Positions 53,435-62,553 are shown, numbered from the stretch's first letter. The stretch is 64,000 nucleotides of DNA from Rothia dentocariosa ATCC 17931 (GCF_000164695.2 NC_014643.1:868001-932000), one strand, 5' to 3'. Notes: a model not told the origin generated them from the sequence alone. A program made the numbers and translations.

Positions 53435-54904
53435 TTAAGACACAGCCTGCTGACCGGGCTGCAGAGGCTGACGCGGGGTCAACGGAATGACCCCTCCCCC
53501 GCCGGGACCATCACCTCCACCAATCAGTAAATCTGGTTGAGGAGGAACGTAAATATACCGTTCTTTATCTACCGAAGATACCTCGCTCTTACGTGATGAC
53601 GATTCCCGATATACTTTGCCGTCCGGAGTGCTGTATACAGTTTCATAGGCGTTTTGAGTACGCCAGGTGCCATCAGATTTTACTTCTTCTGTTCGGTCCC
53701 GGTCTTTTCTCTGCCAACTTCCGTCAGGGTTTACGTGAATAATATCTTCCCCGTCGCTGCGTGTATTATTTTTGATTTCCCATGAACCGTCAGCATACAA
53801 CACAGTAGTTTTATCATAATTACCGGAGTTATCAGAATCTTTCTGCGTCCACGTGCCGTCTGCTGCAACATGTATTGTCGTGTCACCATCGCGCGATTCC
53901 CAGCTCCACGAACCATCCGGATTGACCTTAGCCATACCGAAGAAGGGGTCTTTTTCTGAACGTGGTCGGGGTTTGCCCGCTTTGTTCTCATCCGTCAGGA
54001 GTATGCCCTCAAGTTCGGCGGTAGCATGCTTATACTCATCGGTTCCAGGAACAGCCTCTTTAACAGGCATTCCCAAAGGCAGAGCCGTACGCGGTTTCAG
54101 GGGAATAACACCATTTTGAGGAATATATAACCCCATATCGTACATACTATTCATGTATTCCCTAGGAGTTATAACCCCACTCTGCGCCCCATGTGTGATA
54201 GATTTTTCCTCCCCGGTTTCTGTATTCTTTTCCACGGCTGTACCGTCAGGGTTTCCTGTGATGACCTTATCCGAGTATCCGCTAGACTTCCACGTGCCAT
54301 CGGCATGTGCCTCAACATTGTCTGGGGAAGATGAATCGCTCTTACGCTCGACACTCCACGTGCCGTCAGCATTAACGCGAGTTTTTGTCTGTGAAGAAGA
54401 AACTTTTTCAATCCTCTCCCAAGATCCATCTGCGTTAATCGTCATTTCGTGATATATGTCAGACCCCGTTCCACGCTTTACATGGAATGTACCATCGACA
54501 TTAACTACAACTGATAATTTATCCTGGCCGCTGCCTTCTTCAACAGTCCACGAACCGTCGTCCTTGAGTTTTACATTCTTTCCTAACGAGCTCTGAGACT
54601 TCTGTTCAGCGCGCGGGCGGGGTTTACCAGCCTTATTATCGTCAGTAAGCCCCACAATCTGTTTCTCATGACTCTGTTCTTCATTCTTCTGTTTCTCCTC
54701 TGTTGGGTTCGTCGTGGGGGAAGCGGAAGAAGACTCGGGTGAGGCAGAAGATGATGCAGAGGAAGATATAGAGGAGACAGGGGAAGATCCCTCAGATTTA
54801 CTCGGCTGAGCTCGTTCCACAGTCATACAGGCGCTGAGCGCGAGCATGAGGGCGCATCCAGTGGAAAGAGGAACGACGATGCGGGTGAACTTAGTGTTTT
54901 TCAT
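53435..54904 (-). CDS. Repeat-containing lipoprotein, NKAGKPRPRS family (two modules)
   Basis: 489 residues. Lipobox LSAC (Cys about 26), Ser/Pro linker, then two modules, each with the LTDDNKAGKPRPR or LTDENKAGKPRPRS box followed by DGSW/DGTW/DGTF repeats. A GVIPLKPRTALPLGMPVKE spacer separates them, and a GPGGGGVIPLTPR tail closes the protein. ATG 54904 has AAGGAAA upstream. It lies 11 bases after the paralogue at 54916, so both are one operon. A 130-bp stretch (53955-54084) is almost identical to 55421-55550. Confidence 0.85.
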   Translation of the reverse strand: MKNTKFTRIVVPLSTGCALMLALSACMTVERAQPSKSEGSSPVSSISSSASSSASPESSSASPTTNPTEEKQKNEEQSHEKQIVGLTDDNKAGKPRPRAEQKSQSSLGKNVKLKDDGSWTVEEGSGQDKLSVVVNVDGTFHVKRGTGSDIYHEMTINADGSWERIEKVSSSQTKTRVNADGTWSVERKSDSSSPDNVEAHADGTWKSSGYSDKVITGNPDGTAVEKNTETGEEKSITHGAQSGVITPREYMNSMYDMGLYIPQNGVIPLKPRTALPLGMPVKEAVPGTDEYKHATAELEGILLTDENKAGKPRPRSEKDPFFGMAKVNPDGSWSWESRDGDTTIHVAADGTWTQKDSDNSGNYDKTTVLYADGSWEIKNNTRSDGEDIIHVNPDGSWQRKDRDRTEEVKSDGTWRTQNAYETVYSTPDGKVYRESSSRKSEVSSVDKERYIYVPPQPDLLIGGGDGPGGGGVIPLTPRQPLQPGQQAVS

Positions 54905-54915
54905 CGAAAATTTCC

Positions 54916-56307
54916 TTAAGACACAGCTTGCTGACCGGGTTGAAGAGGTTTACGCGGTTTCAACGGAATAACGCCTCCGCCGCCGGGGCCGTCCTCTAAA
55001 TAGGAGAGGCTCGGTTCATGGGGAACTTGAATATGGCTTACTTCATGTCCTCCCGAAGGGAGCTCGGTCTTTCGACCCGAACTCTCCCGAAAGACTTTAC
55101 CGTCTGAGGTGCTGTACTTGGTGTCGTACTCAGTTTGGGTGCGCCACGTCCCGTCAGCTTTTACCTCTACCGTTCGGAAGGAATCCTTTGAAGTCCAACT
55201 ACCATCGGGGTTCACGTGAACAAAGTTTTCTCCATCGCCCATTTTTATTTTAGATTCCCAGGAACCATCCGCGAACAACTGCGAACTTCCTTCACGGCCA
55301 GTTTCTGCGGAGTCCTTCTGATCCCACGTACCGTCTTCAGAAACACGTATGGCTGAACCTTTACTCAGCCAAGTCCATGCCCCATTCGGGCTGACGATAG
55401 CATCATCATCGATTTTCCTCTCTGAACGTGGTCGGGGTTTGCCCGCTTTGTTCTCATCCGTCAGGAGTATGCCCTCAAGTTCGGCGGTAGCATGCTTATA
55501 CTCATCGGTTCCAGGAACAGCCTCTTTAACAGGCATTCCCAAGGGCAGAGACTTACGAGGCTTGAGCGGAATAACACCGTTTTCAGGGACGATCTCATCA
55601 AGTTTATAGGTATCGGCGATCGAGCCTTCATCATGATCTTTCGGGGTTGTGACCATCTTCCACTCTAGCGGCGTAAGAGGTTTCTCCTCCCCCAACTTCG
55701 TGTTCTTTTTGATTGCCGTACCGTCAGGTTTTCCCGTTATAACCGCGTTCGCCCTTTCGGTAGATTCCCAGCTGCCGTCGGAACGCATCTCAGCTTTTTC
55801 TGGGGATTCCTCACTCCCATATTTTTTCTCGATGGTCCACGTGCCGTCAGCATTAACGTGAGTTTTTTGTTCACTGGAAGAACCTTTTTCGATTTTCTCC
55901 CAGGACCCATCGGCGTTGAGGGTAAATTCTTCCGTAGAATCTTCCGAATTTTTATTCTTCACCTGGAATGTGCCATCGGCGTTAACCGAAACCGATTCCG
56001 TGCGTCCATTGTTATCTTCTTCGACAGTCCACGAACCGTCGTCCTTGAGCTTTACCTTCTTCGTTGAATCCAAAGGCTTCTGATCAGAGCGCGGGCGCGA
56101 TGTACCGGCCTTATTATCGTCAGTAAGCCCCACGATCTGTTTCTCATGCGACGTTGCAGAAGCTGAAGAGGATGCGCCGGAACCGCCATGAGTAGAATCT
56201 TCCGAACCGATTCCTTGTACAGAGGTCGAGCAAGCACTGAGTGCCAGCATGAGGGCGCATCCGGCAGATAGGGGACCAAATACTCGAGTGTGATTATCAT
56301 TCTTCAT
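54916..56307 (-). CDS. Repeat-containing lipoprotein, NKAGKPRPRS family (two modules)
   Basis: 463 residues, the same layout as the 53435 protein: lipobox LSAC, Ser-rich linker, the box GLTDDNKAGTSRPRSDQK (slightly changed), repeats such as VNADGTFQVK and VNADGTWTIEKK, a spacer with VIPLKPRKSLPLGMPVKE, the second box LLTDENKAGKPRPRSERK, repeats, and the tail DGPGGGGVIPLKPRKPLQPGQ. The start ATG 56307 has AAGGAAAC upstream. It heads the two-gene operon. Confidence 0.85.
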   Translation of the reverse strand: MKNDNHTRVFGPLSAGCALMLALSACSTSVQGIGSEDSTHGGSGASSSASATSHEKQIVGLTDDNKAGTSRPRSDQKPLDSTKKVKLKDDGSWTVEEDNNGRTESVSVNADGTFQVKNKNSEDSTEEFTLNADGSWEKIEKGSSSEQKTHVNADGTWTIEKKYGSEESPEKAEMRSDGSWESTERANAVITGKPDGTAIKKNTKLGEEKPLTPLEWKMVTTPKDHDEGSIADTYKLDEIVPENGVIPLKPRKSLPLGMPVKEAVPGTDEYKHATAELEGILLTDENKAGKPRPRSERKIDDDAIVSPNGAWTWLSKGSAIRVSEDGTWDQKDSAETGREGSSQLFADGSWESKIKMGDGENFVHVNPDGSWTSKDSFRTVEVKADGTWRTQTEYDTKYSTSDGKVFRESSGRKTELPSGGHEVSHIQVPHEPSLSYLEDGPGGGGVIPLKPRKPLQPGQQAVS

Positions 56308-56497
56308 CGGAAGTTTCCTTACGGCTATGTAGTCTATGCGGTGTTTAAAAATACCTTTGCCCTCAGTCTATGGTTCTTGAACAGACCCGATACCGCTAAC
56401 ACCCCACGCTTTCTTCCAACACTCAGCGAATATAGAGTACGTTCCCATATTTCTTCCAGCAAAGCTCCAGGCAGAAGGGTGTTTTAGACACAAAAAA

Positions 56498-56534
56498 GGT
56501 GGCGCATCCAACCATACAATCTGGATGCGCCACC
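56498..56534 (-). terminator. Terminator of the fourth lipoprotein gene
   Basis: GGTGGCGCATCCA / TGGATGCGCCACC hairpin, 26 bases after the stop at 56560, followed by a TTTTTT run on the minus strand. It is almost identical to the terminator at 53370. Confidence 0.88.
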
Positions 56535-56559
56535 ATAATCTACAGAGAGAAGTTCGGGG

Positions 56560-57333
56560 TTACTGAGCCTTCTCCCCTGGTTTAAGCGGGGTACGCGGTT
56601 TGAGAGGAACAACGCTATTGCCGCCTACGCCGCCTTCAGCATATGCAATCGGGTTTACAGGAACCGTCGTAGGGGTAAGCTCTTTCCCAACTTCGCGTTT
56701 CTCTTGGCCTGGTTTCTCTTGGTAGACCTTGCCGTCGGCAGTTCCGTAAAGGGTAGAGTACGAATCTACGCTGCGCCACGTTCCATCGGCCTTAACCTCC
56801 ATGCCCCTAGCACCTTTAGTCAGATCCGTATCGCCGCTCTCGCGTACTCGAATCCAGCTGCCATCGGGGTTTACGTGAACTCGCTCGTTCCGTTGTGCGT
56901 CAAAACTTTCCCAGGTGCCGTCGGCATTCAGATTAGCTTTATCACCTTTATTATTAGTCCACTCCCAGGTGCCGTCGGCTTTGGTGGTCATGGTATAGCT
57001 CTCGCTCTTATACTCCCATGAACCGTCCTCATGCACTGTCGCTCCAGGGTAGGGGTCTCCGTATGTCGAGGTCGGCCGCGGCTTACCGGCCTTATTATCA
57101 TCGGTCAAAGCTTTTGAGGTAGCGCTCGAACTTGCCGAAGCCGAGGCACTGGTGCTGCTGGAAGCTGACGCACTAGGCGATGCGGTTTCCGAGGCAGACG
57201 CGCTCGCACTCGACGAGCTGGCGGCGGAAGACGAAGGTGCCACACTGCTCACCGAGGAGGAGCAGGCGCTCAATGCGAGCACCGCCACAAGAGCGGCGGA
57301 AAGCGGCATCGCTAGACGACGAGGGTTATGCAT
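56560..57333 (-). CDS. Repeat-containing lipoprotein, NKAGKPRPRS family (one module)
   Basis: 257 residues from ATG 57333 (AAAGAG 6 bases upstream; an earlier TTG adds five residues). Lipobox LSAC (Cys about 24), a Ser/Ala low-complexity linker of about 55 residues, the box ALTDDNKAGKPRPTS, repeats with ADGTW, DGSW and VNPDGSW, and a shortened tail NSVVPLKPRTPLKPGEKAQ. Divergent from the antiterminator gene, with its own terminator. Confidence 0.82.
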   Translation of the reverse strand: MHNPRRLAMPLSAALVAVLALSACSSSVSSVAPSSSAASSSSASASASETASPSASASSSTSASASASSSATSKALTDDNKAGKPRPTSTYGDPYPGATVHEDGSWEYKSESYTMTTKADGTWEWTNNKGDKANLNADGTWESFDAQRNERVHVNPDGSWIRVRESGDTDLTKGARGMEVKADGTWRSVDSYSTLYGTADGKVYQEKPGQEKREVGKELTPTTVPVNPIAYAEGGVGGNSVVPLKPRTPLKPGEKAQ

Positions 57334-57584
57334 AGAAGTCTCTTTCAACAGTGATTATTGCACGGTGTTTATAGCACCGACTTATTCATTCTATCGGCAT
57401 CTCTCCATAAAATGCAGAATATATCCTTCATGTTTTAGAAAGACTGCAATCGTATTTTATGTTTATCGAGGTAAAAGGCGGCAAGCCTAGAGCGCATAGA
57501 TTCGCTTTCTCACGGTAAATGGCGCGAGGGGGCTGTAAAATCTTGAGAAAGCATTCGATACCGCCCACACGGAAGGAGGGATGC

Positions 57585-58439
57585 ATGCGCATCAGCCGCA
57601 TCTATAACAATAATGTCGCCCTCACCCGTGATTCCTACGGGCAAGAGGCGGTAGTTATCGGGCGCGGACTTGCTTTTGGCAAACGCAAGGGCGATCTGGT
57701 CGATCCGAGTAAGGTCGAGCAGACGTTCATTCCCGAGCACGATATTTCCGCCGAACGGCTCAGTTGGTCACTCTCCGAGATCCCCCCGGAAATTCTTGCC
57801 ATTGCCTCCGAACTTGAAACGAAGGTTCGCAATACCCCCGATATTAAAATCGCGAACTCCTTCATCATTCCTTTCGCAGACCACCTGCACTATGCTGTTG
57901 CGCGCGCTCGCGAAGGACTGCAGGTTGATTATCCTCTCGCACCAGAGGTAACCCTGCTGTATCCGCGTGAAGTTGAGTTCGGGCGCCAGGCACTTGATTT
58001 GGTACATGAGCGTTTGCATCTCACCCTAGATCCGCAGGAAGCCATTCCTTTGGCGTTACATCTCGTCAATGCCCAGTTTGCGACGGCCGATATGTCGCGG
58101 GCTTTCCGCATGACTGAGGTTTTTGCTCAGGTTTTTGATGTTATCGGAGCGACATATGGCAAGCCGATAGACACAAATTCCATGTCGGCGGCGCGGTTTA
58201 TTACCCATCTGCGTTATCTCTTCGTACGTGCCGATCGAGAGAGCAATAAACAACAACGGCATATTACTCAGCCCGGTGTTTTGGCGGCACTTCGGACGGA
58301 TGCGCCCCAAGCCTTCGCATGCGCGCAAAAGGTTCTTCTCCTATTAGAGATGCAGCTCAATCAGCCGTTACGCCAGGATGAGCTCACATATTTGACGATT
58401 CATATTGACCGTCTCGCCCAAGAGATGTGGGGTTCTTAG
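57585..58439 (+). CDS. BglG/LicT-type transcription antiterminator with PRD domains
   Basis: 284 residues from ATG 57585 with AAGGAGG 5 bases upstream. The CAT RNA-binding domain (MRISRIYNNNVALT, residues 1-55) is followed by two PRDs (about 70-165 and 175-280) with conserved His such as FADHLHYAV and HLVNAQF. These proteins bind RAT RNA in leader transcripts to stop termination; PTS phosphorylation of the PRDs controls them. The neighbouring mannose-family PTS is the likely target. Confidence 0.88.
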   Translation: MRISRIYNNNVALTRDSYGQEAVVIGRGLAFGKRKGDLVDPSKVEQTFIPEHDISAERLSWSLSEIPPEILAIASELETKVRNTPDIKIANSFIIPFADHLHYAVARAREGLQVDYPLAPEVTLLYPREVEFGRQALDLVHERLHLTLDPQEAIPLALHLVNAQFATADMSRAFRMTEVFAQVFDVIGATYGKPIDTNSMSAARFITHLRYLFVRADRESNKQQRHITQPGVLAALRTDAPQAFACAQKVLLLLEMQLNQPLRQDELTYLTIHIDRLAQEMWGS

Positions 58440-58879
58440 AATTTAAAATCATCACCTCTGCACAATAAAAAGTCTCTTGATCGTAAATAACGCAGAATTT
58501 TTAATGTTTTATTCACAATCACAAGAATTTTTAGTCAGAATGCATCTTACCCCCGACAAGCCCTTCCAAAACTCAATATATTCCTATATTGGAATATAAG
58601 AATATACGCTATTAATGCATCAAAATACAGCATATAACAGCTTTTTACCCCTGTCCGACTGATGACCTTTCACACTCTCCACCCTCTAGATCATGCCCTT
58701 AAGAACGACATAGTTTAGGTCACATATACTATATTTATGTGCCGAGAGGTTCTCATGTAGAAGTATTTTTTCCTATATTTTTCTCTATATTTAGAACCGC
58801 TACCGACCGTGATATTCTCAAAGGGTTTAGACCCTTAATACGGAAACAACACACATTCTGTAGTAACGAGAGGACCATC
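58440..58879. promoter_or_regulatory. Leader region of the PTS operon
   Basis: 440 bases, AT-rich. It contains the 20-bp motif at 58578-58597 and TATACT/ATATTT sequences near 58724-58736 that could be -10 boxes. A small GGGTTTAGACCC hairpin lies near 58826. No clear RAT site or strong terminator was recognised. Confidence 0.45.
58578..58597. promoter_or_regulatory. 20-bp AT-rich palindromic motif, copy 2
   Basis: ATATTCCTATATTGGAATAT, a nearly perfect palindrome about 280 bases upstream of the PTS genes. Confidence 0.5.
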
Positions 58880-59869
58880 ATGGTCACTATCATCGTGGCG
58901 GCACACGGGGAGTCAGCACCCGCGCTCTTAAAGACCGCCAGCATGATCCTCGGAAACCTCGATAACGTGTATCCGGTGACATTTCTTCCCGGGCAGGGTC
59001 CGGAAGATTTGATCGAAGAGTACACGCGCATCGTTGCGGAAACAGGATCCGAAGAAACCCTTATTCTCGTCGACCTCTTCGGCGGCAGTCCCTACAATGC
59101 GGGTGCTCGATTCGCGGCAGAACACGAAAATATTGATGTTGTTGCAGGCGTCAACGTGCCGATGCTCATCGAAGTTATCAGCGGCGCCGGTCGCAAAAAT
59201 GCAACCCTCAAGAGCCTAGTTGCCAAAGCCCATAAGGCGGGCGTGAAGGGTATTCGCTCCTTCCAAGAAGCCAACCAACCGGTACAGGAAGAAAAGCCTT
59301 CTCAAGAGGCAAAACCCGCCGAAACACCGGCGGCACCGGAAATACCCGCAGAACAGCAGGTTGAAGGCGGGCATATGGATGCTATTTTCACGCGCATCGA
59401 CTCCCGCCTTATTCACGGGCAGGTCGCGGGCACCTGGGTTCCTTATGTGGCACCGCAAACCTTTATTGCCGCATCGGATGCAGCCGCCCACGACAACCTC
59501 CGCAAGACCCTGCTGCTGCAGGTGGCGCCCGCCGGAGTCAAAACTAATGTGCTCGATATTGCTAAAGCGGGGCGCGTGTACAACAACCCCAAGTACACCG
59601 GCATGAAAACCATGTTTGTACTCGAATCCCCGGTCGATGTGGTGCGTCTAATAGACGAAGGCGTCGAAATTCCAGAGGTCAATGTTGGCGGAGTAACCTA
59701 CAAAACCGGTATGACGCAGCTTTCTGAGGCAGTTTACGCATCTGAGGAAGACCTCGAAGCGTACCGTGAACTTCTCAAACGCGGCGTCAAGCTGTACGTA
59801 CAGCAGCTTCCCAACCACAACCCCGTCGATCTGGCAAAAATTTTGAAAGAGAAAGGCCTCGACTCATGA
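58880..59869 (+). CDS. manX: Mannose-family PTS enzyme IIAB fusion
   Basis: 329 residues from ATG 58880 (GAGAGG upstream). The IIA domain (1-125) has AAHGESAP with phospho-His9 and DLFGGSPYNAG. An Ala/Pro/Glu linker (about 135-165) leads to the IIB domain (166-329), with RIDSRLIHGQVAGTW and phospho-His179. It transfers phosphate from HPr to the sugar carried by IIC/IID. Codon 166 is an ATG with a weak ribosome-binding site, so free IIB could be made. It overlaps the IIC gene by 4 bases. Confidence 0.93.
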   Translation: MVTIIVAAHGESAPALLKTASMILGNLDNVYPVTFLPGQGPEDLIEEYTRIVAETGSEETLILVDLFGGSPYNAGARFAAEHENIDVVAGVNVPMLIEVISGAGRKNATLKSLVAKAHKAGVKGIRSFQEANQPVQEEKPSQEAKPAETPAAPEIPAEQQVEGGHMDAIFTRIDSRLIHGQVAGTWVPYVAPQTFIAASDAAAHDNLRKTLLLQVAPAGVKTNVLDIAKAGRVYNNPKYTGMKTMFVLESPVDVVRLIDEGVEIPEVNVGGVTYKTGMTQLSEAVYASEEDLEAYRELLKRGVKLYVQQLPNHNPVDLAKILKEKGLDS

Positions 59870-60738
59870 GTCCCCTCGCATTTATTCTCGTCATTGTGGT
59901 GGCGTTCATTGCGGGTGTCGCATCCGTGGTGGACGAACGCCAGTTCCACCGCCCCCTGGTGGCATGTACCCTCATGGGTTTCGCCCTCGGCGACCCCACC
60001 ACTGGCATTATCTTGGGCGGTATGCTCGAACTCATTGCCCTCGGGTGGATGAACGTCGGCGCGGCGATGGCACCCGATGCGGCGCTCGCATCATGTATCG
60101 CAACGGTCGTCGTTATTCATGGTCACCTTGATAAAGCGCAGGGTATCGCCGTTGCTATTCCGATTGCCGCAGCCGGGCAGGTGCTCACCATTTTCGTGCG
60201 AACTATTACCGTCTTCTTCCAGCATCAAGCCGACCGGTTCGCCCAAACGGCGAATTTCCGGGGTATTGAGCTCATGCATATCAGCGGCATGGTTCTGCAA
60301 GGTTTGCGTGTGGCTGTCCCAACCGCCGTGGTTGCCCTTATTAACTCCGAAACCCTGCAGAACTGGCTACAGGCTATTCCCGCTGAAGTAACGAACGGCC
60401 TGCGCATCGCTGGCGGCATGATTACGGTGGTCGGTTTCGCCATGGTCATTAACATGATGAAGTCCCGCGCCCTCATGCCGTTCTTCTTCCTCGGATTCAT
60501 CGCGGCAGCCGCTATTCCGGCGTCCCAGGAAATCACGCTCAGCGGCGGCAACCATGATGCTATCGGCAACCTCGCCGCAACCCTGGCAGATCCCGCGCAG
60601 CTGAACCTAGTCGCGATCGGTATTGTCGGGGCGTGCCTGGGACTGCTGTACACCCAGCTGAATCCAATCTTCCATAAGAGTGAGGCGGCACCGACAGCCA
60701 CACGCCCAGCCGACGACCTCGACAACGAGCTTGAGTAG
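59866..60738 (+). CDS. manY: Mannose-family PTS enzyme IIC
   Basis: 290 residues, about eight membrane segments. FALGDPTTGIILGGMLELIALGWMNVG and AAMAPDAALAS are the conserved sugar-pathway regions of EIIC-Man. It starts by ATGA overlap with IIAB and is followed after 9 bases by IID. The C-terminal tail is polar. Confidence 0.93.
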   Translation: MSPLAFILVIVVAFIAGVASVVDERQFHRPLVACTLMGFALGDPTTGIILGGMLELIALGWMNVGAAMAPDAALASCIATVVVIHGHLDKAQGIAVAIPIAAAGQVLTIFVRTITVFFQHQADRFAQTANFRGIELMHISGMVLQGLRVAVPTAVVALINSETLQNWLQAIPAEVTNGLRIAGGMITVVGFAMVINMMKSRALMPFFFLGFIAAAAIPASQEITLSGGNHDAIGNLAATLADPAQLNLVAIGIVGACLGLLYTQLNPIFHKSEAAPTATRPADDLDNELE

Positions 60739-60747
60739 GAGCGAATC

Positions 60748-61611
60748 ATGATTGAGAACACTCAAGAAAAAGTAACCGCAGAGGTTCCCGACCTCACCAA
60801 GCGCGACAAGATTGATACCTACATCCGCTCCACCTTCCTGCTCGGCTCCTTCAACTTCGAGCGTATGCAAGCCATTGGTTTTGCGGTGTCGATGATCCCC
60901 GCGATTAAACGTTTCTACACCAAGAAGGAAGATCAGGCGGAAGCACTCACCCGTCACCTGGAGTTCTTCAACACCCAACCCTGGGTCGCATCCTCCATTA
61001 TGGGTGTGACTGCCGCTATGGAGCGCGAAAAGGCAGCCGGTAAAGAAGGTATTGACGATGCCGCCATCACCAACGTGAAGGTTGGTCTGATGGGTCCGCT
61101 CGCAGGCGTGGGCGACCCGATTTACTGGGGTACTGCGCGCATCGTGCTGGCGGCGGTAGGTGCATCCTTCGCTATTGCGGGCAATATTCTGGGACCGCTG
61201 ATTTTCTTCTTCGGCATGACCGCGATTCGGTGGGCCACCCGCTGGTACGGCTTCAAATATGGGTACGAAAAAGGTACCCAAATCGTGGGAGATGCGGGCG
61301 GCAACACCCTGCAGAAGATCACGCAGGGCGCCTCGGTGATGGGCCTGTTCGTGATGGGGTCGCTCGTGTACCGGTGGACGACCATCAACATTCCGCTCAA
61401 GCTCACGGAATACGAACAAAACGGTAAGAACGTTGAGGTCACCGTGCAGTCGATGATGGATCAGCTGCTGCCCGGGCTCGCCGCACTGGCCCTGTGTTTC
61501 CTGTGCATGTGGCTTCTGCGCAAGAGGGTTAACGCCATTTGGATTATTTTCGGTCTCTTTGCCGTGGGTATTGCAGGTTCCTACCTCGGGTTCCTGTCAC
61601 TTCCCTCCTAG
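60748..61611 (+). CDS. manZ: Mannose-family PTS enzyme IID
   Basis: 287 residues, N-terminal cytoplasmic part with RSTFLLGSFNFERMQAIGF, then FFNTQPWVASSIMGVTAAME and GPLAGVGDPIYWGT, all typical of EIID-Man; hydrophobic C-terminus. TAGGAG lies 6-7 bases upstream. With IIC it forms the sugar channel. The family accepts mannose, glucose, fructose or amino sugars, and the specificity cannot be read. Confidence 0.93.
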   Translation: MIENTQEKVTAEVPDLTKRDKIDTYIRSTFLLGSFNFERMQAIGFAVSMIPAIKRFYTKKEDQAEALTRHLEFFNTQPWVASSIMGVTAAMEREKAAGKEGIDDAAITNVKVGLMGPLAGVGDPIYWGTARIVLAAVGASFAIAGNILGPLIFFFGMTAIRWATRWYGFKYGYEKGTQIVGDAGGNTLQKITQGASVMGLFVMGSLVYRWTTINIPLKLTEYEQNGKNVEVTVQSMMDQLLPGLAALALCFLCMWLLRKRVNAIWIIFGLFAVGIAGSYLGFLSLPS

Positions 61612-61715
61612 GTCTGAGCGACCGTTTGATAACCCTGCGGGATGCGCGCTCCGGTAGACTGGTACCGGGCACGCATCCCGTGATTTTTAGCCACCACACA
61701 GACCTGAGGAATCCC

Positions 61716-62483
61716 ATGAAAAAACTGATGGCATTCGACTTGGATGGAACTCTGCTTTTTGACCGGACCATCGACCCCGCGAATGTACAGGCTATTCACC
61801 GCTGGCAGCAGGCCGGGAACCTTGCGGTGTGTGCGACGGGGAAAAGTATTTTTGCCACGAAACTTGCCCTCGATAAAACCGGCGTAATCTTCGATTACAA
61901 CGTGCTGTACACCGGCGCGGTTGTGACCGACGCCGAGTACAACATCCTCCACGCGCAAACTCTGCCGGTGTCGGTGGTGCGCGCCTGCTATGAGCGGTTC
62001 AAAGAAGAGCCGGGAGTCGCGCTTTTTGCCACGACTTTAACCCATGACTATCGTCTGGCGGATAATGTGGGGTCTTCGACTAATATTCTGCCCGAGTTCC
62101 TGCCACTGGCAGAGTCCGAGATTGATACCCAAGATTATGTGGGTGTGCCCCTATGGATTCCCGAGGATGATGCTCGCGAGCGCGCCTACCGCTGGATTCT
62201 TGAGGAGTTCGGTGATTCAGGGGATTGTCACAAGAACCAGGATTTTCTGGATATTGTGCCCCCGCGGTGCACAAAGGCGACCGGGCTGGCGTGGCTTGTG
62301 GAGTATCTGAAACCGGTTGAGTATGAAACCTACACGATTGGGGATTCCTGGAACGATGTACCCATGCATGAGTGGGCGGATCATGCGGCGTCGTTCAGCT
62401 ATTCCCCGGATGATGTGAAGGCGCGCACCGAGGTTTCGGTGGATCATGCGTGGGAGTTTATTGACTCTTCGTTGGGTGCATAG
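61716..62483 (+). CDS. HAD-superfamily (Cof-type) phosphatase
   Basis: 255 residues from ATG 61716 (TGAGGA upstream; upstream residues in frame belong to IID sequence). Motif I MAFDLDGTLLF, motif II in AVCATGKSI, C-terminal motif IV IGDSWNDVPMHEWADH. This is the Cof/YidA layout of sugar-phosphate phosphatases. It is 104 bases after IID and may act on the PTS sugar phosphate; the substrate is unknown. Confidence 0.85.
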   Translation: MKKLMAFDLDGTLLFDRTIDPANVQAIHRWQQAGNLAVCATGKSIFATKLALDKTGVIFDYNVLYTGAVVTDAEYNILHAQTLPVSVVRACYERFKEEPGVALFATTLTHDYRLADNVGSSTNILPEFLPLAESEIDTQDYVGVPLWIPEDDARERAYRWILEEFGDSGDCHKNQDFLDIVPPRCTKATGLAWLVEYLKPVEYETYTIGDSWNDVPMHEWADHAASFSYSPDDVKARTEVSVDHAWEFIDSSLGA

Positions 62484-62490
62484 ATTCTAC

Positions 62491-62504
62491 GTTTCACGTG
62501 AAAC
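62491..62504. promoter_or_regulatory. parS site (ParB-binding)
   Basis: GTTTCACGTGAAAC, a perfect 14-bp palindrome equal to the core of the bacterial parS consensus TGTTTCACGTGAAACA. It lies in the gap between two genes. By chance a given 14-mer is expected far less than once in this window. Confidence 0.9.
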
Positions 62505-62553
62505 TTTTTGCGAAAACAACGTCTATAGATTGTTAAAACGGGGTAGATAGCGA

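Noticed and set aside
57349..57584. RAT site for the PRD antiterminator in its own leader
   Set aside because: A small CGGTG/CACCG stem near 57363-57379 exists, but the sequence does not match the RAT consensus well enough.
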